Assembly (NCBI GenBank): GCA_018654745.1 | Contig: JABILA010000068.1 | Coordinates: forward strand, 1 to 64,000 | DNA: 64,000 bases | Direction: 5' to 3' | DNA from: Alphaproteobacteria bacterium | Lineage (GTDB): Bacteria > Pseudomonadota > Alphaproteobacteria > UBA2966 | Shown: piece after piece, positions 54,627-63,669 of the stretch | Layout of the letters: every line of letters begins with the position of its first letter | How positions within the stretch are numbered: position 1 is the stretch's first letter | Translations under genes and position numbers: made by a program | The notes under the pieces: model-generated | The model's input: the letters and a program-made list of their open reading frames with translations, nothing else | What the model was told of the DNA's origin: nothing | Database searches by the model: none

Positions 54627-55646
54627 ATGGAAACGCGCGCCAGCCATTTATTGATCGGTACCTTTGTCCTCGGCATGGTCGCCGCCGCCTTCAGCTTTGT
54701 CATGTGGCTGGCCAAAGTCGAAATCGACCGGGAATTTGACCACTATAATATCGTCTTCGAAGGTTCGGTATCCGGCCTCAGCCCGGCTGGTCAGGTCCGC
54801 TACAATGGCGTTCCGGTAGGTGTGGTACAAACCATTGCCATTGATCCGAAAAATCCTGGCCAGGTGATTGTCGGAATCGAAGTTGCCAGTTCGACGCCGG
54901 TCAAGGAAGACAGCATTGCGGTGTTGGAAATGCAGGGCATAACCGGTGTCTCCTATGTTCAGTTGTCTGGCGGCAGCCCGGAAAGCCCGGGCTTGAAACA
55001 AAAGCCCGGACAGGATCGCCCGATCATACAATCCAGGCCATCACAAATTGATCAACTATTTTCTGGTGCGCCGGAATTGATCAATCGCTTTATCAAACTG
55101 GTCGGTGAAGCCACCAAGGTATTTGATGATGAAAATCGCAAGGCGATTGGCGATATTCTGGCCAGCGTCCAGGACGTAACCGGCACCGTTTCCGGGCGTT
55201 CCGACGAGCTGGATGGCATCTTGCGCGACTTCGCCAAGACGTCAAACCAGCTGCAGGCTGCAGTGGCGTCTTCCAACAAGTTGATGCAGTCGCTGGACGA
55301 GGATGCTGAAAGACTGACCGACAGTGCAGAGGTCAGTCTGGCTATGTTGCGCGGTACACTTTCCAGCCTGGACAATACAATGGAAGCCAGTGTCCAGCCG
55401 ATGCTGGGACAAACCAAAAATACAGCGGCATCCATCGAAAAACTGACGGATCAACTCGGTGTCCTTCTGAATGACAATGACGAAGCGCTGTCAGGGTTTA
55501 TGGGTGAGGGGCTGTTTGAATTCACCCGTCTGGTAACAGAGATGCGCTTGCTGGTAGACAATCTGAACCGGGTAACGGCGCGCATCGAAAGTGATCCGGC
55601 ACAGTTCCTGTTCGGCAATTCCCAAAGAGGCTTCAAGGCAGAATGA
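54627..55646 (+). CDS. MCE-domain lipid-transport protein (MlaD-like)
   Basis: A 339-residue protein with one N-terminal membrane segment (about 8-30) and one MCE domain at about 40-115 (GSVSGLSPAGQVRYNGVPVGVVQ, ITGVSYVQLSGG). The long helical tail (about 145-310) is typical of Mce proteins that bridge the periplasm. It binds lipid between the permease and outer-membrane components. It overlaps the lipoprotein gene by 4 bases. Confidence 0.93.
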   Translation: METRASHLLIGTFVLGMVAAAFSFVMWLAKVEIDREFDHYNIVFEGSVSGLSPAGQVRYNGVPVGVVQTIAIDPKNPGQVIVGIEVASSTPVKEDSIAVLEMQGITGVSYVQLSGGSPESPGLKQKPGQDRPIIQSRPSQIDQLFSGAPELINRFIKLVGEATKVFDDENRKAIGDILASVQDVTGTVSGRSDELDGILRDFAKTSNQLQAAVASSNKLMQSLDEDAERLTDSAEVSLAMLRGTLSSLDNTMEASVQPMLGQTKNTAASIEKLTDQLGVLLNDNDEALSGFMGEGLFEFTRLVTEMRLLVDNLNRVTARIESDPAQFLFGNSQRGFKAE

Positions 55647-56287
55647 TGATGACACGAAATATTTCCTGGTCGAGAGCGGGACTTTTAGCGAGCCTGACGT
55701 TGCTATTGTCGGCCTGTGCAGGCGTTCTGCCAGGTGGCGGTCCACCGCCTTCATTTTATACGCTGTCGCCTAAAAGTTCATTTTCTGCAGAAGTTCCGAA
55801 AGTTAACTGGCAATTGGTTGTCGAGAACCCTGCGACTTCCGGGGCACTGGCAACGCAGCGTATTGCCCTGACACATGACCCCGTTCAGATTGAATATTTT
55901 GGTGGTGCACGCTGGACTGAAAATGCGCCGCAACTGGTTCAGACCTTGTTGGTTGAATCGTTCGAGAATTCAAACAAGATCATTGCAGTTGGCCGTCAGG
56001 CCATTGGCTTGCGGTCTGATTTCAATCTGAAAAGTGATTTGCGGGAATTTCAGGCTGAATATTCGGCGGAGGGTGAGCCACCGACGATCCGGGTCCGGGT
56101 CAATTCCAAAATCATCCGTCAGCCCAAACGACAAATCGTTGCCTCCCGAACGTTTGAACGAAAAGTGTTGGCAGAAAGCACATCCATGCGTGATGTGGTC
56201 AAAGCGTTTGACAAGGCCCTTGGCAAAGTGCTCAAACGCATTGTCGAATGGACTTTGATCACGGCGGATCAGTCATATAAAAGCTGA
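55643..56287 (+). CDS. ABC-type transport auxiliary lipoprotein (PqiC/LbpA-like)
   Basis: A 214-residue lipoprotein. The lipobox is LLSAC near residue 25, followed by PPPSFYTLSP, the family hallmark, and RIALTHDPVQIEYFGGARWTENAPQLVQTLLVESFENS (as a location, about 72-110). PqiC/LbpA proteins sit in the outer membrane and cap the MCE tunnel. Three ATG codons in a row make the exact start uncertain by 1-2 codons. Confidence 0.9.
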   Translation: MMMTRNISWSRAGLLASLTLLLSACAGVLPGGGPPPSFYTLSPKSSFSAEVPKVNWQLVVENPATSGALATQRIALTHDPVQIEYFGGARWTENAPQLVQTLLVESFENSNKIIAVGRQAIGLRSDFNLKSDLREFQAEYSAEGEPPTIRVRVNSKIIRQPKRQIVASRTFERKVLAESTSMRDVVKAFDKALGKVLKRIVEWTLITADQSYKS

Positions 56288-56316
56288 CGACAGCACTTTT
56301 CATTTGAAAGCAGTTT

Positions 56317-57108
56317 ATGAAAATTATCACGTGGAACATCAATTCCGTGCGCAAACGCCTGGACCTGTTGAAAGACTTGCTGGAGCGGGAAAAACCTGAC
56401 GTCATTTGCTTGCAGGAAACCAAGGTGCAAGACGCTGACTTTCCAGTTTCGTTTTTTGAAGAAGTCGGCTACGGCAATGTGATGTTTCAGGGCATGAAGT
56501 CCTATCACGGTGTGGCCATTGCTTCGCCACAAAAACTGGCACCCGTGGCCAAAAAGGAAATTGGCCCCTTCATGGCACCACGTTTCATTGCTGCGAAACT
56601 GGAAAATGGTGTTCGTGTATTCAATTTCTATGTGCCTGCGGGTGGCGACGAACCTGATCCCGAGATCAATGACAAGTTCCGCGACAAGCTTGATTTTATG
56701 GAGTCCATGTCGACTTGGTCGTCTGACATCAAAGGGCCAGTGAAAAAATCAGTTCTTGTGGGTGATTTGAATGTGGCACCTTCGGAACATGATGTCTGGT
56801 CACATAAACAGTTGTTGAAAATTGTAAGTCACACACCCGTTGAAACCGAGGCTCTGGCAAAAGTAATGGCCAGTGGGAATTGGCTGGACGCCGTGCGCGA
56901 ACATTTCGGTGAAGATGACGAACTCTACAGCTGGTGGAGTTATCGTTCACGCGACTGGAAAAATGCCAATAAGGGACGGCGACTGGATCACATCTGGATG
57001 GGCAAGGATTTGAAAAAATCTCTCTCAGATGTCGCTATTCTGGACGATGTTCGGGGATGGGATACGCCGTCTGACCACGCGCCGATTTCAGCAGAGTTCA
57101 AGCTTTAA
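56317..57108 (+). CDS. xthA: Exodeoxyribonuclease III
   Basis: A 263-residue AP endonuclease/3'-phosphatase of the ExoIII family. TWNINSVRKRL, the metal-binding glutamate in CLQETKVQD, GDLNVAPSEHDVW, RRLDHIWM and the catalytic SDHAPI are all present. It acts in base excision repair. It stands alone after the Mla-like operon with a 29-base gap and converges on the phosphoribosyltransferase gene. Confidence 0.94.
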   Translation: MKIITWNINSVRKRLDLLKDLLEREKPDVICLQETKVQDADFPVSFFEEVGYGNVMFQGMKSYHGVAIASPQKLAPVAKKEIGPFMAPRFIAAKLENGVRVFNFYVPAGGDEPDPEINDKFRDKLDFMESMSTWSSDIKGPVKKSVLVGDLNVAPSEHDVWSHKQLLKIVSHTPVETEALAKVMASGNWLDAVREHFGEDDELYSWWSYRSRDWKNANKGRRLDHIWMGKDLKKSLSDVAILDDVRGWDTPSDHAPISAEFKL

Positions 57109-57141
57109 TCAGCGTTCTGTTAAAAACAGAATTGAGCCCCA

Positions 57142-57633
57142 TCAGTCTCGTTTTACGTTGGCGATAGGTTCGACAAACTGTGGTCCCTGATCCCAGGGAA
57201 ACAGAATCCAGGTATCCTGGCTGACTTCTGTGATGAAGCTGTCGACAGTGTCGCGACCCTTTGGTTTTGCATAGACAGTGGCGAAGTGGGCATTTGGTAA
57301 TTGTTCTCGAATGACCCGGAAGGTAGCACCCGTGTCGACCAGATCGTCGACGATGAGCCAGCCTTCGCCGCCGTTCTCCAGCTCAACACCTTTCAGCACT
57401 TTTGTTTTGCCCTGGGTTTCGCCTTCGTAAGAAGCCACGCAGAAGGTATCGATCAGGCGAATTTCAAGTTCTCGTGCCACAATCGCGGCTGGAACCAGAC
57501 CACCACGGGTGACAGCAATCATGCCTTTCCAGGGACCTGCTTCCATCAACCGCCAGGCCAGAGCTCGCGAATCACGGTGCAATTCACCCCACGAAACCGG
57601 AAAGTGACGAATATACGCGGGTGCTTCGGCCAT
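57142..57633 (-). CDS. gpt: Xanthine phosphoribosyltransferase
   Basis: A 163-residue purine salvage enzyme. [27 protein letters not shown] and the PRPP-binding loop [19 protein letters not shown] are those of bacterial XGPRT, which makes XMP and GMP from xanthine and guanine. The start is 15 bases after the thioesterase gene, so it probably reads through from the box operon, although its role is unrelated. Confidence 0.92.
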   Translation of the reverse strand: MAEAPAYIRHFPVSWGELHRDSRALAWRLMEAGPWKGMIAVTRGGLVPAAIVARELEIRLIDTFCVASYEGETQGKTKVLKGVELENGGEGWLIVDDLVDTGATFRVIREQLPNAHFATVYAKPKGRDTVDSFITEVSQDTWILFPWDQGPQFVEPIANVKRD

Positions 57634-57648
57634 GTTTGATGTTTCCTG

Positions 57649-58089
57649 TTATTTGTTTGCGGCGCTTTTACATGCAGCCTGGTAGGCTTCAATCGTTTGC
57701 CGCCAATCGTCGGGAATACGAACTGCTTTCATGATCTTGTTATTCACTATAGCGCCCGTGAGCGAGCCTTCAAAGCGTTCGCTGCCATCGGGGCCACGGC
57801 CGGTGATAAAGTGTTTGATCGAGGCACCACCCAGGTGCTCGACCGTTACCGACAAATCCAGAAGGTCTCCATCATACACCGGTGCTTTGAAGTCGATGTG
57901 GGTGCTGACCATGGGTGTGCCCATGCTCAGTTCGGTATTCATCTTGTACCAATCGAGGCCAACAACTTCCCGCCACCAGCATTCGACGGCCTCCAGCATA
58001 AAATCCAGAAACTGGCCGGTATAAACGATCCCGGCGGCGTCCGTTTCACCCCAGTGAATCTGGCGCTGGTAAACAAATGGAACTTGCAT
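57649..58089 (-). CDS. 4-hydroxybenzoyl-CoA-type acyl-CoA thioesterase
   Basis: A 146-residue hotdog-fold thioesterase from the ATG at 58089. IHWGETDAAGIVYTGQFLDFMLEAVECWW contains the catalytic aspartate of the 4HBT family (D after GET). It lies 16 bases after the reductase gene in the box cluster. A thioesterase of this type probably releases CoA from benzoyl-CoA or dead-end intermediates when they accumulate. Confidence 0.9.
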   Translation of the reverse strand: MQVPFVYQRQIHWGETDAAGIVYTGQFLDFMLEAVECWWREVVGLDWYKMNTELSMGTPMVSTHIDFKAPVYDGDLLDLSVTVEHLGGASIKHFITGRGPDGSERFEGSLTGAIVNNKIMKAVRIPDDWRQTIEAYQAACKSAANK

Positions 58090-58105
58090 ATCTCGATTTT
58101 TGATT

Positions 58106-59071
58106 TCAGGATTCAAGAGTGATCGAGCCACCCTTGGCGCGACTGATGCAGGGACAGAACAATTTCTCGTCTTCGCGTTCGCCTTCTGTCAAAACATAAT
58201 CCCGATGATCCGGCTCGCCGTCGACGACTTTGACTGCACAAAGTCCACAAATGCCCATCTTGCAGTCGTAATCGATATCAACGCCTTCTTCCAGCAGAAC
58301 ATCCAGAATCGTCTCGCCTGCGGGAATGGTATAAGTCTTGCCACTTTCCGACAGGATAACTTCCATTTCACTGTCTTCACCGTCCAGTTCTGCGGGTTTG
58401 AAGACTTCATAATGAACTGTGTTTTCGGGCCAGCCTTGTTCGGTCGCTGTGGTCCGAACGGCTTCAATCAGACCACCTGGGCCACAAACGAAAAGATGCA
58501 AGCCGCCCTGACGATTACTGAGAAGTTCTTTCAGGTTGATCCCTTTGGACGGGTCGCCACCATCGAAATAAAGGTGCCCGTTTTCACCGCAGACAGCTTC
58601 GACGTCGGTTTTAAAGGCCATTTCTTCCGGTGCACGCGCCGCGTAATGCATATTGAATTTTGCACCATTGGCCGACAGCGTTCTCGCCATGGCCAGAATA
58701 GGTGTGACGCCGATGCCACCGGCGATCAAAAGATTATCTTCAGCATCGTTATCCAGCGGGAAGTGGTTCTTCGGGTTCGACGCTTCGATGACATCACCTT
58801 CAGACAGCTTGTCATGCATAAAGGCTGAGCCACCCTTGCCTTCAACTTCACGTAAAATTCCAAGCGTATAGGCGCTGGTATCCTTGGGGTCGCTGGCAAG
58901 CGAATAGGAGCGTTTGTCAGTGGTGCCGTCTTCACCGGTTACCATAACGTCAATGTGGGCGCCCGCAGTGAATTCCGGCAGCGCAGCGCCATCATTGCTT
59001 TTCAGCAAGAACGATTTGACGTTGCTGGTTTCCTGGGCAATTTTTTCGATCTTGAGGCTGAGATCCGACAC
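58106..59071 (-). CDS. Phthalate-dioxygenase-reductase-type flavin/[2Fe-2S] oxidoreductase
   Basis: A 321-residue reductase started at the GTG at 59071, with an aggag Shine-Dalgarno 8 bases upstream; this gives the usual family length, whereas the ATG at 59131 has no Shine-Dalgarno. KRSYSLAS binds the flavin, GGIGVTPILAMA and CGPGGLIEAV bind NAD(P)H, and the C-terminus has a plant-type [2Fe-2S] cluster (CKMGICGLC then FCPC). Canonical BoxA instead has N-terminal 4Fe-4S clusters. As it follows boxB, it is the likely electron donor to the BoxB di-iron centre. Confidence 0.9.
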   Translation of the reverse strand: MSDLSLKIEKIAQETSNVKSFLLKSNDGAALPEFTAGAHIDVMVTGEDGTTDKRSYSLASDPKDTSAYTLGILREVEGKGGSAFMHDKLSEGDVIEASNPKNHFPLDNDAEDNLLIAGGIGVTPILAMARTLSANGAKFNMHYAARAPEEMAFKTDVEAVCGENGHLYFDGGDPSKGINLKELLSNRQGGLHLFVCGPGGLIEAVRTTATEQGWPENTVHYEVFKPAELDGEDSEMEVILSESGKTYTIPAGETILDVLLEEGVDIDYDCKMGICGLCAVKVVDGEPDHRDYVLTEGEREDEKLFCPCISRAKGGSITLES

Positions 59072-59231
59072 GATCTGGCTCCTGGATATCAAGTGAGGCG
59101 ACAAACTGGCCACCAAAGCGGCGGCTGACATTTGTCAATTAATAGTGTGCTTCATACGGGCTCTGCAAGTGCTGCGGTGAACAGAGTGATGTTTATTTTA
59201 TGAAACACTCGAAATCTTCGCAAAAAGTAGC

Positions 59232-59263
59232 AAGGGGCCGACACTTGTCAGCGCCGACCCCTT
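59232..59263 (-). terminator. Possible intercistronic hairpin between boxB and reductase genes
   Basis: An imperfect inverted repeat (aaggggccg / cgaccccctt-like, 6 pairs, a mismatch, 2 pairs) lies 26 bases after boxB, followed on the minus strand by gctacttttt. It may cause partial termination or protect the boxCB message. Confidence 0.4.
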
Positions 59264-59288
59264 TATCGCTGCGGCGTTTATCGTTGGT

Positions 59289-60704
59289 CTATGTCAGACG
59301 GACATATTCGAAATCAACGGGTTGTTGGTTGATGCCGCGGGCAGGCGGTGCAATCCAGCCTGCAAATTTGCCGGGTTCAGTGACAGGTTTCATCAGCGAC
59401 TGAACAAAGGCGCGGTCTTCGTCAGTGGGCAACCACTCGGCGTGACGGCTGTTCCATTCAGCTTCCGTGATAATCTTGCCTTCCGGTGTCGCTTTAACTT
59501 CCGAGAAAGTACCGATGCCACGGTGGAATGCCCGGTGAGGCAATTTGATTTCGAAATCAATACCGGCTTCCTTGATGCTTTTGTTCCAGCGATCTACACC
59601 ACGCTGACAGTCGACAATATATTCGTCGCGCAAGCGTTCGTTGACAGCGTTCAAGGCGGCTTCGCGTTTTTCAACGATCTTGTCGCCCAGCAGTTCCAGG
59701 ATTGGATAGCTGGCATCGGTCAACATGTGATCGTCGTCGATCTTGGTTTCGTTAAAGCGACCCTTGATACCGGCGGTGTAATAGGTTGCCGCGTTGGTCG
59801 ACAGTTCCTGACCAAACAGATCAACTGAAACCGAGAAGTGGAAGTTGACATGTTTCTGGATCAGATCCAGCGAAACGCCGCCATATTTGGCAATGTCGTC
59901 GGTGTCATGCTCGTTCATCAATTCGCAAGCGCGACGGATGACGCGGTTAACGCCTGATTCGCCCACAAACATGTGGTGCGCTTCTTCTGTCAACATGAAC
60001 TGACAGGAGCGTGAAAGGGGATCAAAGCCGGATTCGGCCAGACTCCCCAGCTGATACTTGCCATCACGATCCGTAAAGTATGTGAACATAAAGAACGACA
60101 GCCAGTCCGGTGTCTTTTCGTTGAAGGCTTCAAGGATACGTGGCTTGTCGCTGTCGCCGGAACGACGGTCCAGCAGGGCTTCGGCTTCTTCACGACCATC
60201 ACGGCCAAAGTGAGCATCCAGCAGATAAACCATGGCCCACAAGTGACGGCCTTCTTCCACATTTACCTGGAACAAGTTGCGCAGGTCATAGAGCGACGGA
60301 CAGGTTGCACCCAGCAGGCGTTGTTGCTCAACTGATGCAGGTTCCGTGTCGCCCTGGGTTACGATCAGACGACGCAGGACCGAGCGGTATTCGCCCGGAA
60401 CTTCCTGCCACGCGGCTTCACCTTTGTGATCGCCAAAATTGACCTGACGTTCGCCTTCGCGTTCGGTCAGGAAAATACCCCAGCGATATTCGGGCATTTT
60501 GACATAGCCGAAGTTGGCCCAACCCTTGGCATCAACACTGACAGCTGTGCGCAGGTAGATGTCCTGAACCTGAAAGCCTTCCGGACCCATTTCTGACCAC
60601 CAGTCCTGAAACTTGGGCTGCCAGGATTCAAGGGCCCGTTGCAGGCGGCGGTTGTCGGACAGGTTAACGTTATTTGGAATGCGTTCGTTATAATCGATAC
60701 TCAT
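59289..60704 (-). CDS. boxB: Benzoyl-CoA 2,3-epoxidase oxygenase component BoxB
   Basis: A 471-residue di-iron oxygenase of the full BoxB length. MSIDYNERIPNNVNLSDNRRLQRALE at the start, VEEGRHLWAMVYLL with metal-binding Glu/His, MLTEEAHHMFVGESGV with the second Glu-x-x-His pair, and the C-terminal GWIAPPARGINQQPVDFEYVR are typical. It adds one oxygen atom of O2 to benzoyl-CoA to give the 2,3-epoxide, using electrons from a reductase. It starts 4 bases after boxC ends. Confidence 0.96.
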   Translation of the reverse strand: MSIDYNERIPNNVNLSDNRRLQRALESWQPKFQDWWSEMGPEGFQVQDIYLRTAVSVDAKGWANFGYVKMPEYRWGIFLTEREGERQVNFGDHKGEAAWQEVPGEYRSVLRRLIVTQGDTEPASVEQQRLLGATCPSLYDLRNLFQVNVEEGRHLWAMVYLLDAHFGRDGREEAEALLDRRSGDSDKPRILEAFNEKTPDWLSFFMFTYFTDRDGKYQLGSLAESGFDPLSRSCQFMLTEEAHHMFVGESGVNRVIRRACELMNEHDTDDIAKYGGVSLDLIQKHVNFHFSVSVDLFGQELSTNAATYYTAGIKGRFNETKIDDDHMLTDASYPILELLGDKIVEKREAALNAVNERLRDEYIVDCQRGVDRWNKSIKEAGIDFEIKLPHRAFHRGIGTFSEVKATPEGKIITEAEWNSRHAEWLPTDEDRAFVQSLMKPVTEPGKFAGWIAPPARGINQQPVDFEYVRLT

Positions 60705-60708
60705 GGGT

Positions 60709-62358
60709 CTAGACCCTCCCTTTATTCAATTCAGCGCGTTGCCCTGAGCCAAACAGGCTGAGGGCACCTTTTTCTCCGACTGCGTTCGGGCGCTGGAAAA
60801 TCCAGTTTTGCCAGGCTGACAGTCTTGCAAAGATTTTTGTTTCCATGGTCTCGGGTCCGACGAAGCGCAGGTTGGCTTCCATACCTGTCAACGCGTCGGG
60901 TGAGAACCGGGCTCTTTCTTCCAGGGCCATGCGAATTTCATCTTCCCAGTCGATGTCATCGGGAATGAAGGTCACAAGGCCAAGATCATCGGCTTGTTCA
61001 GCGTCGATGTTGGTACCAATTTCAGCTTCCAGTTCAGCGACTTTTCCGTCTTCGCCCAGGAACCGGCTTTCCAGTCGGGTCAGGCCGTTCGACATTGGAT
61101 ACGGGCCAAAATTAGCCGCTGTCATTTGCAGTACAGCTGCGGGGCGATTGTCTCCCTCGAACTGGCCATCCAGCATGAAGGAGCGGTCTGTTGTCAGGGC
61201 CAGCTCCAGCAAGATGCCGGTAAAGCAGCTGGCAGGCTCAATCATTGCCATCAAGGTCCGGGCAGATAGGTCCAGACGCTTCATGGTACGCTTAAGGTAC
61301 AAAGTAACCTCGCGAACAAACCAGTTGTCTGCATTGGCTGCCAGGGCATTGTCGGCGGATACGACATTTTTGGAAGAACCTTCCGTGCGCAGGACCCAGG
61401 TTCCGATCTCGGCTTCGTTGGCACGCAGATGAAGCATGGCGTCGTCAAGTTCGCGCGCCATCTTGAAAGGCCAGAAATTTGCGCCAGCTTTAACAATGGC
61501 GGATGCGTCTTGCGGGCAGGCCTCAGCCGGAGCCTTGACCAGGATGTTCGCGCAACGCAATTCGCGGTCAATTTCAATATCAACCAGATCGTATTTGATT
61601 GTATTTTCTTCGATTGTGCGATTGATCGGTGTCATGGCAACGCCACTGGCGTCTGCCGGGCGGTCTGACTTGGCGGCTTCTGCAGCAGCAAAGGCACCGA
61701 CATGATCCATCAATTTCGATTTCGGCACGACTTCGTCAATCAGTTTCCAGTCGACGGCGCGTTGGCCTTTGATGCCTTCTTCAATGGTGCAGAAGAAATC
61801 CGCGCGGTCGCGGCGCACCATGCGTTTGTCGACAACACGTGTAAGTCCGCCTGTGCCAGGCAAAACTGCCAGCAAAGGTACTTCCGGCAAGGAGACAGAA
61901 GTGTTGCCGTCGTCGGCCATGACAATGTAATCCGTCGCAAGTGCCAGCTCGTAACCGCCACCAGCGCAGGGGCCGTTGACGGCTGTTATGTAACGCTGGT
62001 GTGAATTATCGCTCGCATCTTCAATGGAATTGCGGGTCTCGTTGGTGAATTTGCAGAAATTAACCTTGTGCGCATGGCTTGAGGCACCCAGCATCTTGAT
62101 GTTGGCACCTGCACAAAAGATATTGTCTTTTGCTGAAGTCATGATCACGGCACCAATTTCGGGATGCTCAAACCGCAGGCGCTGGATCGCGTCAAATAGT
62201 TCAATGTCGACGCTGAGGTCATAGGAATTCAGTTTCAACTGATAGCCGGGTACAAGGCCCGCATCCTCATCAACATCCATAGCCAGTGTGGCTACGTTTC
62301 CGTCGAAAGTCAGTTTCCAGTGTTTGTACTGTTCCGGCGAGGTGCGAAAGTCGATCAT
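60709..62358 (-). CDS. boxC: 2,3-Epoxybenzoyl-CoA dihydrolase BoxC
   Basis: A 549-residue crotonase-superfamily enzyme; BoxC proteins are about twice the usual crotonase length, as here. DFRTSPEQYKHWKLTFDG, SAKDNIFCAGANIKMLG and GPCAGGGYELALATDYIVMAD mark the N-terminal crotonase region, and GALSLFGSGQRAELNKGRV the end. It opens the ring of 2,3-epoxybenzoyl-CoA hydrolytically to 3,4-dehydroadipyl-CoA semialdehyde and formate. It is first in the minus-strand box operon, behind a good promoter at 62516-62543. The semialdehyde dehydrogenase BoxD and benzoate-CoA ligase are not in the window. Confidence 0.96.
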   Translation of the reverse strand: MIDFRTSPEQYKHWKLTFDGNVATLAMDVDEDAGLVPGYQLKLNSYDLSVDIELFDAIQRLRFEHPEIGAVIMTSAKDNIFCAGANIKMLGASSHAHKVNFCKFTNETRNSIEDASDNSHQRYITAVNGPCAGGGYELALATDYIVMADDGNTSVSLPEVPLLAVLPGTGGLTRVVDKRMVRRDRADFFCTIEEGIKGQRAVDWKLIDEVVPKSKLMDHVGAFAAAEAAKSDRPADASGVAMTPINRTIEENTIKYDLVDIEIDRELRCANILVKAPAEACPQDASAIVKAGANFWPFKMARELDDAMLHLRANEAEIGTWVLRTEGSSKNVVSADNALAANADNWFVREVTLYLKRTMKRLDLSARTLMAMIEPASCFTGILLELALTTDRSFMLDGQFEGDNRPAAVLQMTAANFGPYPMSNGLTRLESRFLGEDGKVAELEAEIGTNIDAEQADDLGLVTFIPDDIDWEDEIRMALEERARFSPDALTGMEANLRFVGPETMETKIFARLSAWQNWIFQRPNAVGEKGALSLFGSGQRAELNKGRV

Positions 62359-62515
62359 CGGTAGAGCCTTCCCATGTTAATGGTGCCTGATTTCTTTATT
62401 CATTTCTTGCCAGATCCAGGATTTTGTTGCTCCAGGGCTGTCTGTGTCGGACTGGAAAGTGGATTTGGCGGTAATTTTCAAGTGCAGTTTGGACGCGTTC
62501 CAAATTGATATTGGC

Positions 62516-62543
62516 AATATAATGCATATTTAGAATTTGACAA
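62516..62543 (-). promoter_or_regulatory. Likely promoter of the box operon with TGCA site
   Basis: On the minus strand TTGTCA (62543-62538) and TATATT (62521-62516) are separated by 16 bases. A TGCA lies between them at 62523-62526 and another at 62483-62486. TGCA motifs are the reported core of BzdR/BoxR-type operators, so repression of boxCB by the adjacent regulator is likely. Confidence 0.6.
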
Positions 62544-62598
62544 GAACTATTTTTCATCTTGATCAAAGTCATTTGAAAGGCAGGGGTTATTGTCGCGA

Positions 62599-63456
62599 TT
62601 ACAATCCTTCGGCGCGTGCACGCTGGCAAACTGAAACCAGTTCATCGAGGCATTCTTCGACACTTCGGCTGCTGGTATCAACGATAGCGTCAGCCTTGCG
62701 ATACAAGGCATCCCGACCTTCCAGGATATGCTGCAGGTCCTGCATGGCTTCCTTATTATCTGCCATGGGTCTGGTGTCACCCTGCGCCAGAACGCGTTCC
62801 ATATGTTCAGCGGGGGATGCTCTCAGCCAGACAGTGTAGCACGATCCCAAAAGCAGCTCGTAAGTGGCGGCTTCGACGACCAGGCCTCCGCCCGTTTCAA
62901 TAACGACGGAAGAATTTTCCTGCAGTAACTTTTCCAGTACGCGACGCTCCTGACGGCGATAGCCGATTTGTCCGGAAAGAGAAAATATCTCATTTGCACT
63001 GATTCCGGCGTCACGTTCAATTTCTGATGCTAATTCAATGAAATTATTAGAAAATTTTTCTGCCAGCAGGTTACCAAGTGTGCTTTTTCCCGAGCCTCGC
63101 AAACCGATCAGCGCTATCCTTTGGGCGCGTCCCTGGCGGGTGCCAAACAAGCCGCCAACCAGGCGGTGGGCACGGTCAAGATCATCCGGGGCCAGTTGGG
63201 AAAGCTGTTCAATGATCAGATGAAGTTCGCTTGGCCAGGCTTTGCCTTCCCTAACCAGATCCGCGATATCGACGTTCATTGCATGCGCAACCTGGCGCAA
63301 CAAGACGATGGAAATATTGCCTTGCCCGTTTTCCAGCTGGGCGAGATAACGCTCGGAAACGCCTGAATCCCGCGCCAGGTCCTTGCGCGTCATGCCACGC
63401 TGGGCGCGGGCTTTGCGAACACGACTACCAAGTTCAGTGAGGTAGCTGTCGGTCAT
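62599..63456 (-). CDS. boxR: Benzoyl-CoA-responsive regulator, XRE domain fused to shikimate-kinase-like domain (BoxR/BzdR type)
   Basis: A 285-residue protein from the ATG at 63456; the frame extends upstream without family similarity. Residues about 5-65 are an XRE helix-turn-helix (GSRVRKARAQRGMTRKDLA, SERYLAQLENGQGNIS). Residues about 110-285 are a shikimate-kinase-like fold with an intact P-loop (GLRGSGKSTLG) and ETGGGLV. In BzdR and BoxR this domain senses benzoyl-CoA and relieves repression. It lies 240 bases upstream of boxC on the same strand and divergent from the DUF4863-like gene. Confidence 0.95.
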   Translation of the reverse strand: MTDSYLTELGSRVRKARAQRGMTRKDLARDSGVSERYLAQLENGQGNISIVLLRQVAHAMNVDIADLVREGKAWPSELHLIIEQLSQLAPDDLDRAHRLVGGLFGTRQGRAQRIALIGLRGSGKSTLGNLLAEKFSNNFIELASEIERDAGISANEIFSLSGQIGYRRQERRVLEKLLQENSSVVIETGGGLVVEAATYELLLGSCYTVWLRASPAEHMERVLAQGDTRPMADNKEAMQDLQHILEGRDALYRKADAIVDTSSRSVEECLDELVSVCQRARAEGL

Positions 63457-63589
63457 TTCGGTTTCTGCACCGTTTGTTGTCACGTGCCGATCCCCCCGGG
63501 AATACTCACATAGACGGTGAGCCATGAATTGCAGCCAGGCTGCAATCTGACGGTCAGGAATGAAGACTTGTTCATTTGACGTAACATGC

Positions 63590-63641
63590 ATTATAGTGCG
63601 TTTAGAGACAAAAAGTAAGTCTGGATGCAAAATAATGCATC
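63590..63641 (-). promoter_or_regulatory. Regulator promoter and TGCA inverted-repeat operator
   Basis: On the minus strand TTACTT (63618-63613) and a perfect TATAAT (63595-63590) are 17 bases apart. A TGCA at 63587-63590 touches the -10, and gatgca / tgcatc (63624-63629 and 63636-63641) form a perfect inverted repeat upstream. The site lies between divergent genes and could serve both. Confidence 0.55.
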
Positions 63642-63669
63642 TACCACCATATCAGCGGGGCAGGGCGCT

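Noticed and set aside
57115-57131. Short hairpin ttctgtt/aacagaa between xthA and gpt
   Set aside because: Only 7 AT-rich pairs and no T run; too weak to call a terminator.
58100-58828. Plus-strand frame of 242 codons opposite the reductase
   Set aside because: It is antisense to a gene with complete flavin, NAD and [2Fe-2S] motifs.
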